DNA from: Archilochus colubris
Lineage: Eukaryota > Chordata > Aves > Apodiformes > Trochilidae
Reading direction: 5' to 3'
Length of the DNA: 64,000 bases
Assembly: GCA_023079485.1 (NCBI GenBank)
Contig: CM041086.1
Location: 14,702,401-14,766,400, forward strand
A program made the translations under genes and the position numbers. A model generated the notes under the pieces. It saw only the letters and a list, made by a program, of their open reading frames with translations. It had not been told where the DNA came from and made no database searches. Below, piece after piece: positions 40,213 through 52,489 of the stretch. The first letter of the stretch is position 1; each line of letters begins with the position of its first letter.

Positions 40213-40758
40213 TCAAAGTATACCCGCTACATATAGAATTTTGTTAGTTGTATCTATAGTAAAAATTCTTAATTCATGTGTGCAGTTAGAGTTGCCAAAT
40301 ACTTGTATAAGGCAATATTCTGTAAAACTCTCTTTCCATCTGCAATTCTGGATGTAAAGAAGGAGAAACACTCGAGAAGAACACGTACAAGAGAGGGGTT
40401 GCAGCACCAGATAACGAGTGGCAAAGTGAAAGCACTGAAAAGCTGATTGAGTGACAGGCACTGACAAAACCTTGGAAGAAAAAAGGGATATGGAAGCAAG
40501 GAAACAAGAAAAAACAAAAGTCTTCCTAACCACTTCCACTACGTATAAACTGAGAAAATACTTAAAAATCACCAACACGCTGTCATCTCCTGCTTCCAAA
40601 TACAACTTCTGAAAGCAGTGTCTAATGTGTGTTTCTGACAGCCAGGAATCAAAGACATCTTCTATTTGGCATGAAAATTTAGAAACCAAATTGTATGCTG
40701 CCAGCATAAATATACCAAAAGTCATCAGAGTTTGAAGGGAATACGTCAAGCTGCCCAT
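40213..40758 (-). other. 181-codon ORF of doubtful status
   Basis: The frame begins with an ATG at 40758 and runs 181 codons to a stop at 40213. The predicted protein has hydrophobic stretches at about residues 10-25, 61-77 and 81-93, and many cysteines and phenylalanines, but no motif I recognise. Its composition is typical of an antisense reading of A-rich DNA, which gives Phe, Leu and Ser. A frame this long is unusual for non-coding AT-rich DNA but not impossible. No intron signals or neighbouring exons support it. Confidence 0.12.
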
Positions 40759-43700
40759 GCAGTACTCTGAACTGACTGTTTTGTCAAGATGGGTGTCACA
40801 ACAACAGGAAAACAGTTGAAAAGAATACAGCCCTTCAGTGTAATTACAAACCTGTTACCCAGGGCTGGGGACTACTTGGTGGCGTGGTACACCTTCAGCA
40901 GACAGATGTTTCAACTTTTTTTTTTAACCTCCATAACAGGTCAGTGCCCTACCCATCAATTCTCCTCTGCCATCCATCCAGCTAACTGAGGCAGTGACCC
41001 TATTAACTGTTTCCTTGAGCAGTTGTGTGATGGCACCTTACAAAACCAGTAATGATAGAGCCTGACAAGCTGCTTCACTGAGCTTTATTTAATGCTCAGA
41101 GAGCCACTAAGTGTGCAGTGAAATTTGTGCTGCTAAGATAAACCAGGCAGCATTGACAATTGTTGCATTCAGTGGGCAGGAATTCCCAGAGGAGGGCACC
41201 TCAATCAGCTCTAAGCTGATGGCCCAGCAGTGTGGGCAAAGGAGAAAAGGAAGAAGGTGGGAGGGCAGGTGGGATAATGCAGGGACTCAGAGCTGTATTG
41301 ATTCAGACATGTCAGATAAATTCTGAAATCTCCTGTATTTGAGGGTGGTGGTCTGAGTGGCAGCTGAAATTCTGCAGACACAGACAGGAAAAGTCTCAAA
41401 AAACAATTTTCAACACAGCTCTATCAAACTGTTCTAAGTTGAGCTTAATGAGGATCACAGACCCAGCTCATCACAGGCAACACTGCAGTAATAAAAATTG
41501 GCAATATTTCATAGTCAAAATGTTATTACTGTGCTTCAGTCAGCTTTCAGGTCAATTGAGAAGAGCTGCAGCACATTCAGCCTATCTCCCTTGCAAAAAA
41601 ATGGGGAGATTATTGCTTTACAATGGTAATTTTTCCTTACCATATCTCTATACTCAGAATTACACATCCACACAGCAGGCACACAGCAGCCATCTAGCTG
41701 GGGGCTGTTGGTACAGGAGGCTGGGAGGAATGAGCTTGGCCTTTAATAGCATCTGTGAGAGCTTCACACTGGTGACAGGCATAAAAGACATTAAGCACCT
41801 GGCTGAAAGATACAGTGCTTTATTTGCAGCAGTTGGTTGTTTTACCTTCTGCCATTCTAAGAAAAAGATTTTCTTTTTTAAAGAACAGCTATGAGCATCC
41901 TGAAATAACAGGAAAAACATGGCTAGCATGCCTGGGACATTTGCTGTGGAATACTTCAGGGCTGGTTCCACTTGTTCTTTGATAACAGCTGTGTAGAGAG
42001 GTCAGAAAGAACAGAAAATATGGATAACACAGGAGTGAAGAACTGTTGCTCTCTAGTGCCTAAAAAAGTAATCCCTGGATACAGAACAGAACAGAGCATT
42101 GCTGTAAAGGAAAAACAATCATGTGATCCACATATCCCTAGCATTTAGCTTGAAGAAACATGATGTGGTTCGTGGTATTTTTAACATTTCTCTCTGAGAT
42201 AAACTATTTTCAGAACTATTTACCTATTAAAATATAAAAATTTCCCTGCACTCAACCATGTTTCAAGCATCTTGCAAATAATTCATAGGTAACAAAAAGT
42301 AATAAACTGTCAGAAGATGGATTGCAGTGTCTGTGGTTTAGGTTTGTATTACAATATTTACCAAGAAGAGTGGATTAATTTTAGGTCAGACTGCATTTGA
42401 ATTTAGTATTTATATTATGAATAAATTATTGTGGAATTTTAGTGCATGGACTGCTTTAAGTATATTTTGATTCACTTATCAAAGGCTGCAAATGCAGAAG
42501 ATATTACGTTTATTCATTCTTATGGCATTAAGAACATAATCTCCTTGCGACTGTAAGCTGCTCTCTTCTATTTTATTTATTATTTGACATAGTACTTTGC
42601 TTTTGTACATCAGGTTACACCATTTGCTGGCAGAAGTTGAACCTGACATGATTTTAACTCGTTTTACTGCTGTTGTAGCCTATACTCTGTTTATTGGACA
42701 AACTATGAGAATAACAATGCATCTTCAAATGAAATTACTTTCTTTCTCAAAGCTGCTTAAGTGTTACTCAAAAAATAGCCCATTTTTAATGCAGTGCCTC
42801 CCTACTGTACTTCCAAAGTCCTTTCACAACATGAACTAATGAGTCATTTAACATTTCATCAAGCCATGCATGTTGTGTAGTCAGACTTTTTGAACCAGGC
42901 TTTCCCTCCTTGGCCACAGTAGGCAGGCCAGGGTCAGTCTCATTGCTATGCAGAACCCTGTGTACCTCCACTAGGATGAAGTGGACTCCTGCACACAGTT
43001 AATACCCTGAGAGCTTCCCACAGCTCTTCTCCCTTCTCAGCACAGAGACCTCACCCTTCAGCTCTTAACCCTGCTGGGACTTGCACTGCCTGCCTACAGG
43101 AGTCAGGTCACATCCAATGGCTCCGGCCATCTCCCCAGGCAGCAGAGGGGCCAAGGAGAGACTTCAAATCACACAGATTTGAGATTACCTACTTAGAGGA
43201 GAGAGCTGAACTGTGAAAAGGTCACTGTTCCCAGGCTCTAGAAGAGAGGGGAGAAAGAGAAGCCGTGTCTCAGCCTTGCTAACACAACCTCCCCCTCCAC
43301 AGAGATCACCTGGAGCCCAGTCAGAACACTGGGAACCAAGTGGCTCAAAAATGCTTGCCCAGGAGAGAATTTGATACCACCTGCCATACCTCAGTGTGAC
43401 TGCACTGGCTTTTCTCACTCATCCAAGGAAGTTGAAGCACTGGGTAGTGTATTGTTTTTGACCTTGGCAGCATTTGAAGCAGTCTCCTGGTACTAACAGT
43501 GAGTTCTGCTCTATTGTGTCCAGCAATAATGAGCACTGCCTTAAAAGAGCAGCTATCGATTTCCCTGCCACTTGTCAGCCTTTACTTATTCATCTCACAG
43601 CACTACAAGAAGATGAACCATGCTATAACCACACCACCCTGACCATCAAAATACACACTGGGCTATAATACACTCACACACTTTGCATTTAAGCAACAGC

Positions 43701-44328
43701 CTGGGAAAAAAAAATATAGGAAAAAAAGCCTCAAATCCTGATAGCACAGAAGCTATTTCTCTCTGGAAGATTGATGGCAATAGCAAGTAGGAAAAGAATA
43801 ATTGGTTTTGTTCTGGTTTTGTGTGAAAAGCATTATAAGCTTAAAATATTACCCCTGCTATTAATTCAGATGAATGCAAGAATTAAAAAGTATAATAATT
43901 TAGCTATGTAAAAAATGTAAATACCAGCAAGATAAGGAAAAAATTGTTTTTTGTTTTCTCTATAGAGCATGTTTTTATTGTACTATAGGTGAGTTTGACT
44001 AATAAACCAATTATTATGAAAACCAAGGAGTATAAACAGTCACACACTTATCAGAAAATAAGTTAAAAAAAACCATAGCCAACCACCAAAGAATGGTTTT
44101 GCAAGTTCAGTACTTATGTTCTTCCTAATACCATTAACCACAGCTCAATTTATACACAAAAATATCCAAAACTACTTTTTTTTTTTTTTCAAGAGAGAAA
44201 AATCAGGACTGTTTTTATGTATTTAAGTTGTCCTTTTCTATATTAGATCATTCACAACCTGCTCCATATTTTTCTTTGCCCTTTTTGCACTCATCTCAGT
44301 ATTACTAGAGTTATTTGGCTTCTTAATA
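40759..44328. other. unique noncoding sequence, possible conserved elements
   Basis: No gene is recognised. Stretches at about 41020-41200 and 41710-41860 look more like constrained noncoding DNA than neutral sequence. I have no alignment to prove this. A T-rich run lies at about 40917-40925, and a poly(T) run near 44176-44189. Confidence 0.5.
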
Positions 44329-44342
44329 TGTGTGTGTGTGTG
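44329..44342. repeat. (TG)7 microsatellite
   Basis: Seven perfect TG dinucleotides interrupt otherwise unique sequence. Confidence 0.95.
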
Positions 44343-46349
44343 CATGAGGGTAAGATAGTGAGGTAATGTACAACTAAAATATACATGGACATGAGAAAAT
44401 AACTCCCTAGTGGTTTAGTCCTGCCTCCAGCTACCATTAATCACCTTGTCATTGCAGACTGACTTGGTTAAGCATCAGTAGATTTTTCAGACCAAACTCT
44501 TACAAGGAATTGTCAGCTAATCCACACGTAAAGACCAGCAAACTACCTAACAGCTCAGAGCCAGTTATTAAAAAAAAAAAGAAACCCCTTAATTCTGTGA
44601 TCTAAGGGTCACTTTCTACCATGTGCAAGTAACAAAGCTGGGCCAAATGTCACAGCCTAGGTGACAGAGTGCTACCAAAAAGGCATTTCCATGTGGATGC
44701 AATGCCACAGGTGGGAAAGCCTAAGTGTTCTGGGACTATATAGACTGCTTTTTCAACTTTAAAGTGTTTTGAGTCAAATCCTTGCCAGCTTAAAATGAAC
44801 AGCTGAAACTGGAAACAGAGCCAAGGCAAAAATTGAATCAGAAACAAGGTGTTTACACTGCCCAAGGTCAGGGGTTCAGCCTCAGTCCCTCACCTCCCCA
44901 CACCTCACACAGGCACCGATGGAAGCCCAGGCATCCAAGAGACCAAGCCCTGAAGTGTGACTGTCAAAGAGGATGCATGAAAAGCCCCTCAGCAGAGCCA
45001 AAGGATGATGGAGCCATTATCACACCCAAAGAAATATCTGAGGGGCAGAATGAGAAAGGCAAAGGTGACTTCTCCCTGAGACAGGCAAGGGGACTCAGTG
45101 GCATTAATCAGGCACAGATGAGCTCGACAGCAGTTGCCTTTTTAACACGTTGGTCTTTTGTAGGTAGAGCGTGTAAAGACCTCTCTCCAAAGCAGCCCTC
45201 TCCTGTGCAAATGGTGAGAGATTAACATCTCTGAAACTGCCAAAAGCACAGACAGAGGAAGAGAAAATGAAGAGTCATGAAGTTATCACACGGATTCATT
45301 AACCAACTGATTGGCGCTTTCCTATTGCTGCTGTCATGGGAAAGGACAGGAAGACAGATTCACATTTATCTGAAACACTTCATAGCAGCAGTTCTCTGGG
45401 AAAGTGCATCTCATCTCTGAAAGGTGTCTAGCACTAGTGGATTTTGAAGATAGCAGGTGCTAAATGTGGAATAAGTGACTTTTATTAAGTACCAACTTAC
45501 TAAAAAAACTTAGTATTTGCCAGGGAATTTTTTTGTTGTTGTTATTTCCATTATTAGTATAATTACAAATTCTAGAAGTGCAGCCACTGAAGATCTGGAT
45601 ACTAAAAAGCATGATTTAAAACCATGGTTAAGTCCTTTTTTCTTTTTTTTTTTTTTTTTTTAAAGGGTGGACACTGCTTTTTAAAAGTTAAAGTAAGTGT
45701 TGACAAAATAATCTAAGACTAGTAGATTAAGTCTATTTTACATCATCTGCTTGCTGAAAAAAATCATTATCATTAACAAAAACTAATTGTACCAGTCATT
45801 TACACCAGAATTAAGATTAGGAATATCTGGGATAAGGATAAATCAGGAAATAACAGTTCCTGAGGCTAAACTCAGATTCTACAATATTAGAGCATTGCTA
45901 CAAAGACACTGCATTTCCCAGTAAATCATCCCGTGTTCTGGACAGCAGCCTTCACATGCAACATGCAGAATATGCTCCACAAAGGAGGAATTCACATTTT
46001 TGTCTTTTTACCTTCAGAAAGCTTGGCTTCTCATTGCAGACTTAGCCTAAAAACCTTTCCAATAGCACAAACAATGAGATTTTACAACCAGGACACAAAT
46101 TGGGGCACTGTTAAAGTGTCAGATACAGAGATACTACAAGGTTACACCGCTATCTACTGGTAGATTTCTGCTCTGTGGGTTGTAGGAATCCACACAAGCA
46201 CAGTGGGGTTTGACAAGAACCAGGCTCCTTGCTGTGATTTTTCCCAGATAGAAAGTGACGTTTAAAAACAAAAAAAAAAAAAAAAAAAGGCAGAAACCCA
46301 CCCCCCCCAAGTACATTCAGTAATTACACTTTTTACATGGCAAGATTAC
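44343..46349. other. unique noncoding sequence
   Basis: No gene is recognised. Poly(T) lies at 45636-45661 with one C, and poly(A) at 46270-46288 followed by C8 at 46301-46308. The stretch at about 45100-45345 reads like a conserved noncoding element. Confidence 0.55.
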
Positions 46350-46979
46350 TCAGAGACTCCAATTAGCTGCAGGTTGGCATCTCACTGGATGCTGTGTTGA
46401 AGTGCACAAAAAGGAATTGCTTTTTTTGAGTAGCTGGAAATCTAACCAGACAGTTGACACAAGAAGCAGGAAGAGATGGAAGGAGTCTACTGTAGACAAT
46501 TTAATATACACAGAAGCATATGTGAAAATACTCAACGCATATGGAGGATGCTTACTAGAATTAACAAATGAGAAGGGCTCAATGGCAAACAAAGAGAAAT
46601 AAAGCTGAGAATCACTGCTCTCCTCCCTGCCACTAGCAATGTGCAATGTGGCTTCATTTGATGTCCAAGGTAAATGAGTCGGTGTGACAGGAGCAGATGC
46701 CACAAATGCCAGCACAGCAGGAACACTTGCTGCAACAAAGGAGAGGAGCAGTACAATAGAAGTTCCTGCAGCAGATATTATCCCTCTCCCCTTCCAGGGC
46801 ATCCCCAGAGCCTTTTGTTTTCCTGAGAGGAGGAGAGAAACTGCTACAAGATAAACTTTGGGGTTACAACTTACTCTTTTCTCAACACTGAGAACTCCCA
46901 AGTCTAATGCAGCAATAAGAGCAGCACTCAAAGATACCAAGAAGTGTCCTGAGGTACAGTGTTGCTGAACAGAGTTCAC
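46350..46979 (-). other. long open frame, 209 codons, non-ATG start
   Basis: This is the longest open frame in the window. The full frame opens with GTG at 46979. The first ATG is residue 60, at 46802, leaving 150 codons. A clear hydrophobic segment spans about residues 67-96 (words GTSIVLLLSFVAASVPAVLAF), which could be a membrane segment. I recognise no family and see no flanking exons. With a stop frequency near 6% per codon I would expect a run this long about once in many windows of this size, so it merits a check, but chance remains the most likely explanation. Confidence 0.15.
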
Positions 46980-49900
46980 TTTTCATCTCTTAGATGCTTG
47001 TAAGAACAAGCAATGTGCTTCAAGAGAGTCAAGAAAAGTTTTTTTTTGAAAAGCCAAAGAAACACCTTGATTGCTGTAATGACATTTGCTTTCTACTTTT
47101 TCATTTATCTCCCTCTGCATTGTGTCCCCATTAAGACGTTCACATACCTTACAAAAAAAAAAAAAAATAAATGCCTGGAACTGGCTTTGTTGAATATATT
47201 TTTAATGCCTCTGTAGATTTTAGAGGTAATTCTAAGGTTTATTGGCTTTTGGCTGCAGTTCTGGTAGACTTCAAGTAATCCCTCACTTGATCATTTTGCC
47301 TGCAGTTCTGCAGCAGGACTGCTTGGCACCAGCAGCTCAGAGTCTGCTCTGAACCCAACAGAGATGTTTTCCAGTCTTTAAGCTCTGACTGTGACCAATG
47401 TATCCCAAGAGGAGTCTATTGCAGCACCAGTGACTATTCCTGAAGCTAATGTCAAGTCAGTGTTGCCCAGCTTTGCACCTCGGGATGCCCTCAATACTGC
47501 TGATCTTTGTCTTTGGAATTAAGTTTTTCTATGTTCACTATTATTGTGCTTTATAGGACTGACACATTTTAACACAACAACGTATTCTTCACACCTGTAG
47601 CAAAAATAATGACTTCAAAAAAGCACAGGTTAAGACCCACATCTGGCTGGAGAAAGTCACTTTATCCTAAATCAATTCAAGCAATTCTCTGTGAGAAATT
47701 TATATGAAAGTTTGTCAGCTGTGTGATTCAAGCTATAGATTCTTAATAGAGAAAAACTGGAACTCTTTATGAGGCACAGGCAGAGATTTTGAATGGTGTG
47801 AGAATAGGTGACAGATATGAAGAGTCATTTCTGTTCCTTCAGTCTTTGATAAGCCTATGTTTTTCTGATAGTAAATGTGCTAAAAGTATCTATCTCCTAA
47901 TCAATCCCTTGCAGTGCTCAGGGTTTGCTACACGCTGCAGTCATTCTCTACATTATATGATAAAAAAGTAGAAGCTGCAGCCTTCAGGAAGGATGCTGGA
48001 ATTTAAAGTTTGAAATTATTATCTTAGAATTTATTTCTGCCAAATCCCAAGGCTTCTCTTGCTTGCTACCTCCTCTTAAGTGTTCAGGCAGCAACAAAAT
48101 CAAATCTGTCTTGGCAAGAATTGTATTTTGAGAACATTCTTTTTGGTTTTTTTGATTCTGCTGCAGAGATACATTACATTTATTTTCTGAGGACAAAGCC
48201 TTTCCACTAAAGCAGGAATTGTCTCCTTATCACTAGAACTGACTGGCTTGGAAAGTGTGCATAGAAAATTATTCCTGCTCTGGCTTCTATTTTCAGGACA
48301 TGTGTAGTGTCAACATAAGAACAATTTTCTTCAAAGCAAAATGGAACTTTCTGGAATAAGAGTATTTTTTTGTTAAAAGGTGCTTCTGGATCATGTGCAA
48401 CCACACCCCCTAAAAGGAAACATCTTTGCACTTCATCACTGCCTAAATTCTATCCATTGACTAAGTGCAACCAATAATTCAGCAGTACAGTAAAAGATAA
48501 ACAAGTCTGGATAGCAAAGATGAAGAAAAAAGAATTCAGTGAAAAGTTCAAGTTAAGGGGAATAAAAACCAACACACATTCTGTCCTTGGGCATGGTGGT
48601 TCTAGGAACTCCCTCCCAGCAATACTACTCTGGGATAATAAAACCACAGTTTAAGCCCACAATTACCATTTGACAGTACTTGAGGAACCTCAGTTATTAT
48701 CTGTTCTCAGAGCTTCTTCTCTGAGTACCCTCAGGCACAGTTGAATAAAAGGATAAATTTGTACTGATATCTCCTGCATGTATGCAGGCAGGGGGATCAG
48801 AGAGAGATGCTCTGTGCCACAAGTATTCTACAAGTGAAAGAATAAGAGAGGTTCTCCCAAGGTTATTGAGCTTGCTTTGATGTGGGTCATGAAGTGAAGC
48901 TTTGGGAAGGCATCAGATTATATCAACAGAATAACACAAGAGCTAAGCCAGAAGATTTGGGGTTTCGAGGGCTCACAAGTCTGTCTCCAGCAGCACAACA
49001 CTCCTGTAAGAAATACCTCAGCTGGGCAAGGGTTCCCCTAACCTAGGAGTCTCCTGGTGAGATGGCTACCTGCAAGCCAGAACACCCGTGGATGTGGAAC
49101 AACTGTGGAAAAACTGGACATAGCTACAATGAGATCAAATACCCAAGGTGGCAAAACAGCCTATGGAGGCTTCAGGCTTCAGGCTTCAGGATCTTCAAGA
49201 TGGTTGGAAAGATCTTCAAGATGGGTTTAAAGATAGCCTTAAAATCTGAGTTTTCCTTCAACAGCCCTGGATGTATCTCAGGACCAGACCAGCATACAGC
49301 TCCACCTATACAATGTTTAGCTCTACTAGAAACTTTGGAGGAAAAAAATACTATTTGCTTTACTCTGTAACACTTCCTTATAGCCTAAGTGAAAAATTTA
49401 AAAGGGGTAATTTGCCATGTTTATGTTGTGTTTGCTTTAACTCCTATTTGCCCCCATCTCTCCCCAGTTTTCCTTGTCACCCTTTTTGTCTTCATGCTTT
49501 TTCTGTCTTCATCCCAGTTTCTCCTTTGCATTTATCACTCAGCTTTCACTCATTCACTTTTCTTCCCAGCTGGTTCTTCCCTGCTGTACTGAATGGGCTG
49601 TTCAGACAAAGCAGAACCTCTTGGTTCATGCCCAGTAATTTCACACACCAGAGATGCTGCTTTCCAAAGCAGTGGTTCAGCTCAGCAAGGGGGATGTGTC
49701 CAACACCAAGAGCAGCAAGAAATTAGTGTCAGTTCATTATGAGAGGAAAAAGACAACAAATCACCAAACACCTCCAAAGCTAAAAATTCAGAGCAGGATG
49801 CAAGCAAGGTGGCAATTTTAAGGGAGGATATTGATACATTGAGGCAAATTCCCAAATCCAGAACTATTGATATGACAGGAGTTCAAGCCTCTCTCTGCTC

Positions 49901-50819
49901 TATTTGTGATGAGAACATAGCCCACTTGGATCTGAGCCATGGGATTTGGGAAAATCAGATTAAATGTAGATCAGGACCCAATATTTTAGCTGAACAAATA
50001 TCCAGGAAGATATTTGAAAGATCTGTCCTTACAGACAGAATAAAGAAAGATGTCAGTGAGCATAAGCTGCATTATCCCTGCCATTACAACGCTGCAGCTC
50101 CTTCCATTCTGACAACCCTGTTCCAGCAGTTCATGATTTATGCTGATTTCTCTCATCTTCATCACAACCCACGTAAACAGAGGTTGAACCACACATGAAC
50201 CTAGCAGGATCTGAATTATTGAACTGATTTCAATATTGGCCTTTCCTTTGAAATGCTTGGGAGAACTGGAAATGATTGGGTTTGTGGCTGGCTCCCTTTA
50301 GTCACTCTCAGGCACGTTAAATCCTCATGTTTAAGAAAAGGATTTCTCCATCTGGAGTGGAGCCTTTTTTTTTTTTTTTGACCACCATTACAATCAGCTC
50401 CAGAATATCACACTTCTGAACCTAGACATGTTTATTTACACCTTAAATACAGCATATTTTAACGTAGCACTCATCTTTTGATAAATTTATCTGCGTGGTC
50501 TAAACACAACAGTGTCCCACTCCCTCCTCTTCTGAAAGGCTTCTCATTTTCCTGAACAACATTCTATTTACTTTTCCTTCCACCTGTTCCAGCTTGAATG
50601 TCTTAATTAAAAGCAGGTAAAGACAACTATTAAAAATAGCCTAGATTATTATTTCTGCAGGACCTAGTGCAAATGTGTTACTTCCTTTGCTAATGTAAAT
50701 CTATCATTCAGCACAGCCTAAGACTCTGTTTTTCCTTTTCATTGACAGGTTCCACTGGTGGCTTGCAGTCATCCTGTGACTTTCTCCTCCTCTGTCATTC
50801 CCAATTAGCTCCTACCTTA
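46980..50819. other. unique noncoding sequence
   Basis: No gene is recognised. Features are an A-rich run near 47152-47167, a nested direct-repeat cluster at 49168-49224, and a poly(T) run at 50365-50379. A 129-codon frame at 49809-50198 begins with GTG and has no motif. Confidence 0.55.
49168..49224. repeat. nested short direct repeats
   Basis: GGCTTCA occurs three times in tandem (49168-49188). GATCTTCAAGATGG then occurs twice at 49190-49203 and 49211-49224. Each copy of the second unit contains the 11-bp palindrome ATCTTCAAGAT. This suggests local slippage duplications, not a known element. Confidence 0.85.
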
Positions 50820-51230
50820 TAACAGAAATGTATTGGGTTTGTGCATGATCTTGCACTTTGTCCTATTGAATTTCATTCAGCTACTATTACTGTAGTCTTC
50901 AAGGTCATTTTATTCTTCCTCTATGGGATCTGAAACTCCCCCTATGACATGGCCCACAAGCTTGGGGAGCATCAGAAAAACTGCTTTTGCTAATTTCTTT
51001 TTTCAAGAGAACTACCACAATTTTTAAATAAGATATCCCAGAACAATTCTTGAGGAGCCTGGCACACAATTAGTAGTGGGAACCCTTGCTTGGAGATGTA
51101 GCCAGATATGATTGGACTGCACCACATTTACCCAACACAGAGAGGTTACCCTATTGAGAACTCTATACCTCTAAAGAGAAGTTTAACCTCTACCAGTTCA
51201 TGGTATGTGAAACCTCCTCTTAACTAAGTT
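50820..51230 (-). mobile_element. ancient CR1/L3-like LINE fragment
   Basis: On the - strand, 50876-50832 encodes MKFNRTKCKIMHKPN, matching the conserved 'MKFN..KCK..H' block of the CR1 reverse transcriptase. Further along the + strand the order of words is that of old amniote CR1-type consensus sequences: 'cttcaaggtcatt', 'cttcctctatggga', 'cacaagcttgg', 'tttgctaatttctttttt', 'cccagaacaattcttgaggagcc', 'acacaattagtag' and 'gtttaacctctaccagttc'. Divergence is high with many indels, so this copy predates the other CR1 elements here and may predate birds. The edges are soft, and the 5' and 3' ends of the element are missing. Confidence 0.78.
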
Positions 51231-52489
51231 TAGAGCAAGATTCATGGTTAACCAGCCCCTGGAAACCTGGAACAGAAGATTGAGTTATAAACAAACCAGT
51301 GCTAACGTGATGAAAATGAAGTCAAGGCCTATTCCTGGTGATCAATCTTTCTGTATTACAAAGAAACTCATTTTTTAGGGTTTTTCTTTTCCTCTTGCTC
51401 TTGAGTTTTCCAGCTCAAAGGCTTGGATGATGACCTATTTGGGAATAACTGTTTTCATCGTGTTTTACACGACAGCTTGGAAATCTTTAGAACATCATGC
51501 AACTCACACCCTTCAGAAGTATTTACCCACACAGTCAGCCATAATGGAAGCAAAAAGGAAGAGTGGAGAAAAGTCCTTTTAACTCCTTAACTGAAAGACA
51601 AGAAGCACAGAATCTACTTGTCACTTTTGCCCTTGAGTGTCACTTTTATTGCCCCAGCAATAAAAAAATACTTTGAAATTCAGAAATCCACTTTATCCTC
51701 CAGGAAGAAGTTCACCCAGTGAATGCTCTTGCCAAGATACAAGCTGTACCAGGCAGACCTCTACACCAATTCTTAGCACCTTTTTTTGCTAAAACACTAT
51801 AGAACATCAAGCAATCTCAGTTCCTCAACACCCAGCATTTGCTGGACTCTATTCTCCTTACACTCAAAATAATAAATGTAACTTTAGAACGTTTCAAAAT
51901 CATTATTCAAACTTCAGACTTCACAGAAGAGTGTAATTAATTGATAGCAAAGTGGGAGAATTGGAGCTCTTCCAAGAGCCTCCTGGAGGATTCAGCTGAA
52001 TCTAATAGAAAGCTCTTACACTGTCACAACAACTCCAAACATGCAGCTCCAAAGTCTGAAATGTGAACACAGATTCTGAAAATCTAAATAGACCTAAAGG
52101 TAAACACAGACTTCTGGAGAATTTTTAAATTTTTTGCTCTGCTTTTATTAGATTTTGTACACAGAATTGGAAGAATTGCCTTCAATTTTATGAGATCTGA
52201 AAAATCTCATTGTTATTTCTCTGCATACTGCTATACATGTATATATAATTAAATATTCCAGCTCCCTGTCAGATTGTCTAATGCAATTTCAGAGAAAAAA
52301 TACACACACGAAGACTGTTCAGACTTACTGCAGAAATAGAACCAAACTCTCAGAATCATTGTCCTATTGTAAATCTCAAAAATTTACAAGAACCGTGGTG
52401 GTAGAAAATGTTTTATGTTCCTGTCAGGTCATTCTATAGGACATTTGTTTTTAAGCATGTACTTAACGAAGAAAAAAAGGAGAAAAAAA
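51231..52489. other. unique noncoding sequence
   Basis: Nothing is recognised beyond AT-rich single-copy-looking DNA leading into the VNTR. Confidence 0.6.

Noticed and set aside
43138..43153. CTCF-like word GCAGCAGAGGGGCC
   Set aside because: Key core positions deviate from the CTCF consensus and I have no matrix score, so it is too weak to call.
49062..49370. 102-codon ORF with a retroviral zinc-knuckle-like word NNCGKTGHSYNE
   Set aside because: The CCHC pattern needs C-X2-C-X4-H-X4-C. Only the second Cys and the His are present (Trp and Ile replace the other ligands), and no other gag-like sequence surrounds it.
49809..50198. 129-codon + strand frame
   Set aside because: It begins with GTG, the first ATG lies well inside, and no motif is recognised.
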